From Ascarosepion bandense (taxonomy: Eukaryota; Mollusca; Cephalopoda; Sepiida; Sepiidae), in assembly GCA_037127315.1 (NCBI GenBank), contig JBBBDQ010000445.1, forward strand, positions 2,387,501-2,451,500: a stretch of DNA of 64,000 nucleotides, written 5' to 3'. Below, in pieces: positions 34,301-44,380 of the stretch. Positions within the stretch are counted from its first letter, which is position 1; each line of letters begins with the position of its first letter. Position numbers and translations under genes: made by a program. The notes below the pieces were generated by a model that was not told the origin of the DNA, made no database searches, and saw nothing but the letters and a program-made list of their open reading frames with translations.

Positions 34301-37300
34301 TCTCATTCTCTTTCACTCCCAGTAACCTCTTACATCTTAGTGGCATTATTGCCATCTTCTGTCTTCCTGAAACCTGTTCTTTTATTTTCCTTTCTCCTCA
34401 CTAAAGTCTTCTCATTCTCTTTCCCTCCCAATAACCCCTTACATCTTAGTGGCATTATTGCCCTCTTCTGTCTTCCTGAAACCTGTTCTTTTATTGTCCT
34501 TTCTCCTCACTAAAGTCTTCTCATTCTCTTTCACTCCCAGTAAGCCCTTACATCTTAGTGGCATTATTGCCATCTTCTGTCTTCCTGAAACCTGTTTTTT
34601 TATTGTCCTTTCTCCTCACTAAAGTCTTCTCATTCTCTTTCACTCCAAGTAACCCCTGACATCTTAGTGGCATTATTGCCATCTTCTGTCTTCCTGAAAC
34701 CTGTTCTTTTATTGTCCTTTCTCCTCACTAAAGTCTTCTCATTCTCTTTCACTCCCAGTAAGTCCTTACATCTTAGTGGCATTATTGCCATCTTCTGTCT
34801 TCCTGAAACCTGTTATTTTATTGTACTTTCTCCTCACTAAAGCTTTCTCATTCTTTTTCCCTCCCAGTAACCCCTTACATCTTAGTAGCATTATTGCCAT
34901 CTTCTGACTTTCTGAAACCTGTTCTTTTATTGTCCTTTCTCCTCACTAAAGTCCTCTCATTCTCTTTCACTCCCAGTAACCCCTTACATCTTAGTGGCAT
35001 TATTGCCATCTTGTGTCTTCCTGAAACCTGTTCTTTTATTGTCCTTTCTCCTCACTAAAGTCTTCTCATTCTCCTTCACTCCCAGTAACCCCTTACATCT
35101 TAGTGGCATTATTGCCATCTTCTGTCTTCCTGAAACCTGTTCTTTAATTGTCCTTTCTCCTCACTAAAGTCTTCTCATTCTCTTTCACTCCCAGTAACCC
35201 CTTACATCTTAGTGGCATTATTGCCATCTTCTGTCTTCTTAAAACCTGTTCTTTTATTGTCCTTTCTCCTCACTAAAGTCTTCTCATTCTCTTTCACTCC
35301 CAGTAAACCCTTACATCTTAGTGGCATTATTGCCATCTTCTGTCTTCCCGAAACCTGTTCTTTTATTGTCCTTTCTCCTCACTAAAGTCTTCTCATTCTC
35401 TTTCACTTCCAGTAACCCCTTACATCTTTGTGGCATTATTGCCATCTTCTGTCTTCTTAAAACCGGTTCTTTTATTGTCCTTTCTCCTCACTAAAGTCTT
35501 CTCATTCTCTTTCACTCCCAGTAACCCCTTACATCTTAGTGGCATTATTGCCATCTTCTGTCTTCCCGAAACCTGTTCTTTTATTGTCCTTTCTCCTCAC
35601 TAAAGTCTTCTCATTCTCTTTCCCTCCCAGTAACCCCTTACATCTTAGTGGCATTTTTGCCATCTTCTGTCTTCCTGAAACCTGTTCTTTTATTGTCATT
35701 TCTCCTCACTAAAGTCTTCTCATTCTCTTTCCCTCCCAGTAACCCCTTACATCTTAGTGGCATTATTGCCATCTTCTGTCTTCCTGAAACCTGTTCTTGA
35801 ATTGTCCTTTCTCCTCACTAAAGTCTTCTCATTCTCTTTCACTCCCAGTAACCCCTTACATCTTAGTGGCATTATTGCCATCTTCTGTCTTCCCGAAACC
35901 TGTTCTTTTATTGTCCTTTCTCCTCACTAAATTCTTCTCATTCTCTTTCACTCCCAGTAACCCCTTACATCTTAGTGGCATTATTTTCCATCTTCTGTCT
36001 TCTTAAAACCTGTTCTTTTATTGTCCTTTCTCCTCACTAAAGTCTTCTCATTCTCTTTCCCTCCCAGTAACCCCTTACATCTTAGTGGCATTATTGCCAT
36101 CTTCTGTCTTCCTGAAACCTGTTCTTTAATTGTCCTTTCTCCTCACTAAAGTCTTCTCATTCTCTTTCACTCCCAGTAACCCCTTACATCTTAGTGGCAT
36201 TATTGCCATCTTCTGTCTTCTTAAAACCTGTTCTTTTATTGTCCTTTCTCCTCACTAAAGTCTTCTCATTCTCTTTCACTCCCAGTAACCCCTTACATCT
36301 TAGTGGCATTTTTGCCATCTTCTGTCTTCCTGAAACCTGTTCTTTTATTGTCCTTTCTCCTCACTAAAGTTTTCTCATTCTCTTTCCCTCCCAGTAACCC
36401 CTTACATCTTAGTGGCATTATTGCCATCTTCTGTCTTCCTGAAACCTGTTCTTTTATTGTCCTTTCTCCTCACTAAAGCCTTCTCATTCTCTTTCACTCC
36501 CAGTAACCCCTTACATCTTAGTGGCATTATTGCCATCTTCTGTCTTCCCGAAACCTGTTCTTTTATTGTCCTTTCTCCTCACTAAAGTCTTCTCATTCTC
36601 TTTCCCTCCCAGTAACCCCTTACATCTTAGTGGCATTTTTGCCATCTTCTGTCTTCCTGAAACCTGTTCTTTTATTGTCATTTCTCCTCACTAAAGTCTT
36701 CTCATTCTCTTTCCCTCCCAGTAACCCCTTACATCTTAGTGGCATTATTGCCATCTTCTGTCTTCCTGAAACCTGTTCTTGAATTGTCCTTTCTCCTCAC
36801 TAAAGTCTTCTCATTCTTCTTTCACTCCCAGTAACCCCTTACATCTTAGTGGCATTATTTTCCATCTTCTGTCTTCTTAAAACCTGTTCTTTTATTGTCC
36901 TTTCTCCTCACTAAAGTCTTCTCATTCTCTTTCCCTCCCAGTAACCCCTTACATCTTAGTGGCATTATTGCCATCTTCTGTCTTCCTGAAACCTGTTCTT
37001 TAATTGTCCTTTCTCCTCACTAAAGTCTTCTCATTCTCTTTCACTCCCAGTAACCCCTTACATCTTAGTGGCATTATTGCCATCTTCTGTCTTCTTAAAA
37101 CCTGTTCTTTTATTGTCCTTTCTCCTCACTAAAGTCTTCTCATTCTCTTTCACTCCCAGTAACCCCTTACATCTTAGTGGCATTTTTGCTATCTTCTGTC
37201 TTCCTGAAACCTGTTCTTTTATTGTCCTTTCTCCTCACTAAAGTCTTCTCATTCTCTTTCCCTCCCAGTAAACCCTTACATCTTAGTGGCATTATTGCCA

Positions 37301-40300
37301 TCTTCTGTCTTCCTGAAACCTGTTCTTTTATTGTCCTTTCTCCTCACTAAAGCCTTCTCATTCTCTTTCACTCCCAGTAACCCCTTACATCTTAGTGGCA
37401 TTATTGCCATCTTCTGTCTTCCCGAAACCTGTTCTTTTATTGTCCTTTCTCCTCACTAAAGTCTTCTCATTCTCTCTCACTCCCAGTAACCCCTTACATC
37501 TTTGTGGCATTATTGCCATTTTGTGTCTTCCTGAAACCTGTTCTTTTATTGTCCTTTCTCCTCACTAAAGTCTTCTCATTCTCTCTCACTCCCAGTAACC
37601 CCTTACATCTTTGTGGCATTATTGCCATTTTGTGTCTACCTGAAACCTGTTTTTTTATTGTCCTTTCTCCTCACTAAAGTCTTCTCATTCTCTTTCACTT
37701 CCAGTAACCCCTTACATCTTAGTGGCATTATTGCCATCTTCTGTCTTCCTGAAACCTGTTCTTTAATTGTCCTTTCTCCTCACTAAAGTCTTCTCATTCT
37801 CTTTCACTCCCAGTAACTCCTTACATCTTAGTGGCATTATTGCCATCTTCTGTCTTCTTAAAACCTGTTCTTTTATTGTCCTTTCTCCTCACTAAAGTCT
37901 TCTCATTCTCTTTCCCTCCCAGTAACCCCTTACATCTTAGTGGCATTATTGCCATCTTCTGTCTTTCTGAAACCTGTTCTTTTATTGTCCTTTCTCCTCA
38001 CTAAAGTCTTCTCATTCTTTTTCCCTCCCAGTAACCCCTTACATCTTAGTGGCATTATTGCCATCTTCTGTCTTCCTGAAACCTGTTCTTTTATTGTCCT
38101 TTCTCCTCACTAAAGTCTTCTCATTCTCTTTCACTCCCAGTAACCCCTTACATCTTAGTGGCATTATTGCCATCTTCTGTCTTTCTGAAACCTGTTCTTT
38201 TATTGTCCTTTCTCCTCAATAAAGTCTTCTCATTCTCTTTCACTCCCAGTAACCCCTTACATCTTAGTGGCATTATTGCCATCTTCTGTCTTCCTGAAAC
38301 CTGTTCTTTTATTGTCCTTTCTCCTCACTAAAGTCTTCTCATTCTCTTTCACTCCCAGTAAGCCCTTACATATTAGTGGCATTATTGCCATCTTCTGTCT
38401 CCCTGAAACCTGTTCTTTTATTGTCCTTTCTCCTAACGAAAGTCTTCTCATTCTCTTTCACTCCCAGTAACCCCTTACATCTTAGTGGCATTATTGCCCT
38501 CTTCTGTCTTCCTGAAAACCTGTTCTTTTATTGTCCTTTCTCCTCACTAAATTCCTCTCATTCTCTTTCACTCCCAGTAACCCCTTACATCTTAGTGGCA
38601 TTATTGCCATCTTCTGTCTTCCTGAAACCTGTTTTTTATTGTCCTTTCTCCTCACTAAAGTCTTCTCATTCTCTTTCACTCCAAGTATCCCCTGATATCT
38701 TAGTGGCATTATTGCCATCTTCTGTCTTCCTGAAACCTGTTCTTTTATTGTCCTTTCTCCTCACTAAAGTCTTCTCATTCTCTTTCACTCCCAGTAACCC
38801 CTTACATCTTAGTGGCATTATTGCCATCTTCTGACTTTCTGAAACCTGTTCTTTTATTGTCCTTTCTCCTCACTAAAGTCTTCTCATTCTCTTTCACTCC
38901 CAGTAACCCCTTACATCTTAGTGGCATTATTGCCATCTTGTGTTTTCCTGAAATCTGTTCTTTTATTGTCCTTTCTCCTAACTAAAGTCTTCTCATTCTC
39001 TTTCACTCCCAGTAACCCCTTACATCTTAGTGGCATTATTGCCATCTTCTGTCTTCCGGAAACCTGTTCTTTTATTGTCCTTTCTCCTCACTAAAGTCCT
39101 CTCATTCTCTTTCACTCCCAGTAACCCCTTACATCTTAGCGGCATTATTGCCATCTTCTGTCTTTCTGAAACCTGTTCTTTTATTGTCCTTTCTCCTCAC
39201 TAAAGTCTTCTCATTCTCTTTCCCTCCCAGTAATCCCTCACATCTTAGTGGCATTATTGCCATCTTCTGTCTTCCTGAAACCTGTTCTTTTATTGTCCTT
39301 TCTCCTCACTAAAGTCTTCTCATTCTCTTTCACTCCCAGTAATCCCTTACATCTTAGTGGCATTATTGCCATCTTCTGTCTTCCTGAAACCTGTTCTTTT
39401 ATTGTCCTTTCTCCTCACTAAAGTCTTCTCATTCTCTTTCCCTCCCAGTAACCCCTTACATCTTAGTGGCATTATTGCCATCTTCTGTCTTTCTGAAACC
39501 TGTTCTTTTATTGTCCATTCTCCTCGCAAATGTCTTCTCATTTTCTTTCCCTCCCAGTAACCTCTTACATCTTAGTGGCATTATTGCCATCTTCTGTCTT
39601 TCTGAAACCTGTTTTTTTATTGTCCTTTCTCCTCACTAAAGTCTTCTCATTCTCTTTCACTCCCAGTAATCCCTTACATCTTAGTGGCATTATTGCCATC
39701 TTCTGTCTTCCTGAAACCTGTTCTTTTATTGTCCTTTCTCCTCACTAAAGTCTTCTCATTCTCTTTCACTCCCAGTAATCCCTTACATCTTAGTGGCATT
39801 ATTGCCATCTTCTGTCTTCCTGAAACCTGTTTTTTTATTGTCCTTTCTCCTCACTAAAGTCTTCTCATTCTCTTTCCCTCCCAGTAACCCCTTACATCTT
39901 AGTGGCATTATTGCCATCTTCTGTCTTTCTGAAACCTGTTCTTTTATTGTCCTTTCTCCTCACTAAAGTCTTCTCATTCTCTTTCACTCCCAGTAACCCC
40001 TGACATCTTAGTGGCATTATTGCCATCTTCTGTCTTCCTGAAACCTGTCTTTTTATTGTCCTTTCTCCTCACTAAAGTCTTCTCATTCTCTTTCACTCCC
40101 AGTAACCCCTTACATCTTAGTGGCATTATTGCCATCTTCTGTCTTTCTGAAACCTGTTCTTTTATTGTCCTTTCTCCTCACTAAAGTGTTCTCATTCTCT
40201 TTCACTCCCAGTAACCCCTGACATCTTAGTGGCATTATTGCCATCTTCTGTCTTTCTGAAACCTGTTCCTTTATTGTCCATTCTCCTCGCAAATGTCTTC

Positions 40301-40748
40301 TCATTTTCTTTCCCTCCCAGTAACCCCTTACATCTTAGTGGCATTATTGCCATCTTCTGTCTTTCTGAAACCTGTTCCTTTATTGTCCATTCTCCTCGCA
40401 AATGTCTTCTCATTTTCTTTCCCTCCCAGTAACCTCTTACATCTTAGTGGCATTATTGCCATCTTCTGTCTTTCTGAAACCTGTTTTTTTATTGTCCTTT
40501 CTCCTCACTCAAGTCTTCTCATTCTCTTTCACTCCCAGTAACCCCTTACATCTTAGTGGCATTATTGCCATCTTCTGTCTTCCTGAAACCTGTTCTTTTA
40601 TTGTCCTTTCTCCTCACTGAAGTCTTCTCATTCTTTTTCCCTCCCAGTAACCCCTTACATCTTAGTGGCATTATTGCCATCTTCTGTCTTCCTGAAACCC
40701 GTTCTTTTATTGTCCTTTCTTCTCACTAATGTCTTCACATTGTCTTCT
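31303..40748 (+). repeat. 109-bp satellite, about 87 units
   Basis: Unit: GTAACCCCTTACATCTTAGT, GGCATTATTGCCATCTTCTG, TCTTCCTGAAACCTGTTCTT, TTATTGTCCTTTCTCCTCAC, TAAAGTCTTCTCATTCTCTT and TCCCTCCCA. The CTTAGTGGCATTATTGCC part matches the LINE-A terminal signature (CATCAGTGGCGTTACCGCC), so the unit is the last 109 bp of the LINE-A 3' UTR. Units differ by a few substitutions and 1-2-bp indels. Short open frames of 60-150 codons on both strands are by-products of the repeat and not genes. Confidence 0.97.
35000..37900 (+). repeat. higher-order block within the 109-bp satellite
   Basis: Rare unit variants recur in the same order: GGCATTTTTGCC at 35650 and 36632, TTCTTGAATTGTCC at 35794 and 36776 (982 bp apart, nine units), GGCATTATTTTCC at 35977 and 36851 (874 bp, eight units), and TTCTTTAATTGTCC at 35140, 36122, 37006 and 37759. 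This is a duplicated multi-unit block with one unit lost in the second copy. Confidence 0.8.
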
Positions 40749-40844
40749 AGTTTTAGCAGGAATTCCTTGTGTCTTAGTCGTATTATCGCCTTTGGGGTGT
40801 GAAATGATAAAAAAACAAAAAACAACGAAAAACATCGAATATAA

Positions 40845-41075
40845 TGACATGATCAAGATGTCGACGTTCAACAGTCCTTCAAATAAAAGGTTAGGATGGA
40901 AACCCTCGTCAATACTAGAAATAACTATAACAGCTACTGGACTTGAGAAATCTATTTTCTCTAAAAATTGTTTTAAGAGAAAGTTTTTATAAATTTCAAC
41001 AGACAGTTGTACTGGTTTTTCGGACAATGAAAGTTAATTTTTTTCTTATGAGGAAAAATCTATTAGCATTTCTAT
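40845..41075. repeat. fragment related to the piggyBac-like MITE interior
   Basis: CTAAAAATTGTTTTAAGAGA and TTTTTATAAATTTCAAC resemble the interior of the MITE at 16353-16549 and the segment at 51480-51545. Terminal repeats were not found, so only a fragment or a diverged relative is claimed. Confidence 0.4.
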
Positions 41076-41082
41076 TTTTTTT

Positions 41083-41920
41083 TATAATCGTTTCACCCCA
41101 AGCAAGGTAGTACAACCACTGGTGTGTAGGGAGTTACAGTGATAGGAGAGATAGAAGAAAGAAATTAAAAAAAAGAAAAAAGAAAAAAGTCCAGGGGATG
41201 TCGAAGAAAGGTTAAGAGAGATGTGGGAGTGAAGGAGGCCGAAGATGGCAACTGATGTTGCATTTAAACTTTTGAGATTGTAATTATCAGGGAAGCTTGG
41301 ATGCGGATGGAGGTTCCACAGGCGGGAAGTGCGAGAAAAGAAACTGAAAGAGAAATGGCGGTTACATTTGCCTATTTTGACGGACCTAATTGCCAATCAA
41401 GTTGCAAGAGTAAATCCATGAGGGCGAGTCACCAGGAGAGGAATTTTGTCAGAGCAGAAAACGGGAAAATATTTGTAGAAAAGACAGAGGGAAGCCACAT
41501 CCTACCTGTGTAAAAGTGGCTGAAGGCGAGCAGCCAAATCGGGCCCAATAACATTGCATTAGATTTTGTCGAGAACCCTGAAATAAATATCAGCAGCACC
41601 CGACCAGATATTTTAATGCACGGACGAATGGTAGATTTATAAATCTGCAAAATAGATTCTGACGAGAAAAACATCCTGGCTCAGCACAGCGACCCAAACT
41701 TCTTAGCGGTAGATGTAGCTATTGATTCGATATATTCATTCCACTTGAGATCGGTTGAGAGAGTGAGGCCGAGGAGGCGCTGTGTATTCCTTTCAGGGAG
41801 ATTAGCGTGATCCATACTGATAGAAGGTAGGAAAGCCTCTCTATGGTGTCTAAAGAAGAGCAGCTTCGTTCGAATATCGATAAAAAGAAAAGAACCAGAT
41901 ATCGAACGTAAATTTTTTTA
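41083..41920 (-). mobile_element. LINE-A 3' half
   Basis: The tail (T run, AATCGTTTCACCCCAAGCAA) is at 41083-41105. Towards the right the minus strand encodes SRTSRLWNLHPHPSFPDNYN, then SVFSTNIFPFSALTKFL-like and ESILQIYKSTIRPC blocks, ending near the LRxxFFRHHREAF-like region at 41850. Several frameshifts. A mariner lies 50 bp beyond. Confidence 0.78.
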
Positions 41921-41968
41921 GGCAAGTCCATTTCATTTAGAAGATTAGTGTTACACATTCATAACTTA

Positions 41969-42910
41969 TCAGGTCGGTGCAAAAGTTTTTGCCGATTTAA
42001 AATTTCATCTTGTAAATGAAAAATTGTGTTTCTGAAAATCTTTATTCATAACAATAACGACCTTTGCTCTCTATGACTTGATTCCATCTGTTAACGAGCT
42101 TATAAATGCCTCGCTTGTAAAATTCTTTAGGTTTTGATGTGAAATATGAATCTAACTCATCTTCAATCTCCTCTCGTGATGTTAACTTAAGGCCATCGAA
42201 ATGGTTTTGTAATCCTGGAAATAAATGATAATCCAAGAGAGCTAGGTCTGGAGAATATACAGGATGGGGCAAGATGGCACTTCTCATCACCTGTGACAAG
42301 CCTACCCGAAAATGATGTCTGAAGGTGTCGTAAAAGCAAAAATTCGCAACACGAAGCACATTGTCGCAGGTTGTCTGGAGATAGTTCGTGCGAGACCAAT
42401 TTTCAAAATATTAAAATCTTCCTCATTTCTTTCAGTTGGCGAGACGCAGTTGTATCGGATACATTAAATTGGTGTGCAAGTTCTCTTGAGGTTACCGTAG
42501 GGCTTTGAGTAACAGCGGCATTCAACACATCTAAATCAAGTTTTTTTTGGGCGACCACCTCTAGCCTCATCTTTCAAGCTGAAATTTTCTTTCCGAAAAC
42601 GGGAAAACCATCACCTACAACTTCTTTCTTTCGTTGCATCAATTCCATAAGCATCCCGAATAGATCGTGCTGCTGCATTTGCATTGGAACCTCTGTGAAA
42701 CTTATAGAGTAGAACATGCTTCATGGATTCTTTAGACGGAAAGAACATGGGTGAGAATATTGCAGAAAAATATGAATGATGCTTTAACAATCTAAAAAGA
42801 AAAGTTATAAATCAATCATGGTGATATGTTTAAGTCATAACAATATGCATTAAATAAGTTACAATGATTTAAAATTCCCCTTTTACAAACCGACAAAAAC
42901 TTTTGCACCG
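41969..42910 (-). mobile_element. internally deleted mariner transposon
   Basis: The ends are inverted: GGTCGGTGCAAAAGTTTTTG at the left and CAAAAACTTTTGCACCG at the right, with TA before the TCAGG of the left end. On the minus strand the transposase pieces run NANAAARSIRDAYGI (first helix-turn-helix), SRELAHQFNVSDTT (second), then VSHELSPDNLRQ (the linker) and VTGDEK (first catalytic Asp), then HPVYSPDLALLDYHLFPGLQ and WNQVIESKGRYCYE. The stretch with the second catalytic Asp is deleted and the frame shifts, so no active enzyme can result. Confidence 0.88.
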
Positions 42911-43084
42911 AAATTGAGTAATGTATTAAGAAACAGGACAATTTTGCTAGAAACAAAGTGGAGAGTACTGGATTTCTATGTGATATCGGTTCTTCAATAT
43001 GGCAGTGAATGTTGGACAATATCTTCGAAGATGAAGGAAAAACTTGAAGCAGCTGAATTGTGGTTCTATAAATGCATACTGGAT

Positions 43085-43141
43085 ATAAAGTGGGGGATCA
43101 ATTCCATATTATAATCAATATATAAACTGACCCCTCACTTT
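43085..43141. repeat. P palindrome, copy 4
   Basis: ATAAAGTGGGGGATCAATTC to AAACTGACCCCTCACTTT, inverted. It joins LINE-B unit 1 to unit 2. Confidence 0.8.
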
Positions 43142-43379
43142 GTAGTCACAGCAGTTTCTATATATTTATATTCCTGAGATCCAAAAGCACAAGGATGCAT
43201 TCCATGAGCTGAGTAGAGTATTAAGAGACAGGACAATTTCGCTAGAAACAAGGAAGAGAGTACTGGATTGCTATGTGTTGTCAGTTCTTCAATATGGCAG
43301 TGAATGCTGGACAATATCATCAAAGATGAAGGAAAGACTTGAAGCAACTAAAATGTGGTTCTACAGAAGTATAATGGAT

Positions 43380-43436
43380 ATAAAGTGGGGGATCAATTTC
43401 ATACTACAATCAATATATAAAATGATCCCTCACTTT
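43380..43436. repeat. P palindrome, copy 5
   Basis: ATAAAGTGGGGGATCAATTT to AAATGATCCCTCACTTT, inverted. It joins LINE-B unit 2 to unit 3. Confidence 0.8.
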
Positions 43437-44033
43437 TTGGTCACATCCGTTTCTATACACTTATATTTCTCAGATCCAAAAGCACAAGGATGCATTCCAT
43501 GAGCTGAGTAGAGTATTAAGAGACAGGACAATTTCGCTAGAAACAAGGAAGAGAGTACTGGATTGCTGTGTGATGTCAGTTCTTCAATATGGCAGTGAAT
43601 GCTGGACAATATCATCGAAGATGAAGGAAAAACTTGAAGCAATTGAAATGTGGTTCTACAGAAGGATGCTGCGGATATCGTGGACCGAGCATGTGAGCAA
43701 TGACGAGAAGTTGGAAAGGATGGAGACGAAAAGGAAATTAATACTGAGCATCAGGAAGAGACAACTGAAATTCCTGGGACATGTAATGAGGAAGGAGGGC
43801 TTGGAGAACCTGTTACTAACAGGCCAGCTATAGGGGAAAAAGAGACAGGGGAAAGCAGCGGATAACGTATTTGAAGGGCCTGATCAGGTGGATGACGGAA
43901 TGAGGGTTGAGTGGTGTAACAGGAGGGGGCGTGTGCTAAGAGTCACCAGGGATAGGGAGATGTGGAAAGCCATGATCGCCTACGTCCTGAAAGGACATGG
44001 CACACAAAAAAGAAGACTAAATCGAACATATAT

Positions 44034-44037
44034 ATAA

Positions 44038-44089
<52 letters not shown>
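44034..44089 (+). repeat. compound (TG)n(GA)n microsatellite
   Basis: About 10 TG followed by about 15 GA dinucleotides. Confidence 0.95.
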
Positions 44090-44093
<4 letters not shown>

Positions 44094-44380
44094 ATCTGAC
44101 TGGCAAACATTTCCGCGCCAAATTCTTATAGTCTGTAAACTGTTGATAAATCGTTTTGTTCGTCTCGTTCCGAACGCTTTGAATCTGTAAATGTTTCTCA
44201 TGTAAAGATTTCCTGTGAATACTTGTGAATTTTATTGATTCCGTTTCAGAATCACATCGGCCCAGACATTTGCTCATAGGCTAAAAGGTCTTCAGTAACT
44301 TACTTTGTAAAATGTAAAGGTCAGATGAGACGTCATCCAATATTTCTCTTTTACATCAAGAATCGTTGAAGCAATAAACT
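44090..44380. other. unassigned sequence
   Basis: No repeat family or coding frame recognised. Confidence 0.35.

Larger units (their letters stand above)
30540..40815 (+). mobile_element. single LINE-A copy inflated by a 9.4-kb satellite
   Basis: The 5' part (30540-30770) has the ESIIYKLLFVRAMNIAVIS-like block. It is split by a SINE-1 (30776-31069) and resumes at 31075-31300 with the RVTRLAxRSH-like region and SLWNSLPISCFPAT-like codons. The 3' UTR is then replaced by a 109-bp array, and 40750-40815 holds the true end, CTTAGTCGTATTATCGCCTT, GGGGTGTGAAATGATAAAAA. Start, array and end are collinear with other LINE-A copies. Confidence 0.8.
42911..44012 (+). mobile_element. LINE-B C-terminal region, tandemly triplicated
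   Basis: Three partial copies of the same LINE-B segment (LRDRTISLETRKRVLDCYV, LQYGSECWTISSKMKE, LEATKMWFYRS) start near 42916, 43211 and 43506, a period of 295 bp, with a P palindrome at each internal junction. Only the third continues: SWTEHVSNDEKLERMETKRK, KRQLKFLGHVMRKEGLENLL, LTG and WKAMIAYVLKGHGT. Stops and a frameshift after the LTGQL segment end the frame. Confidence 0.85.

Noticed and set aside
31303..40748. Dozens of overlapping open frames of 60-150 codons on both strands in the 109-bp satellite
   Set aside because: All are frames through a repeat unit with no stop in some registers. They repeat the same peptide, are broken by unit indels and have no start or regulatory context.
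31303..40748. CRISPR-like array (regular 109-bp spacing)
   Set aside because: The whole unit is repeated with no unique spacers, and the DNA is eukaryotic. The same holds for the 79-, 103-, 105- and 118-bp arrays.
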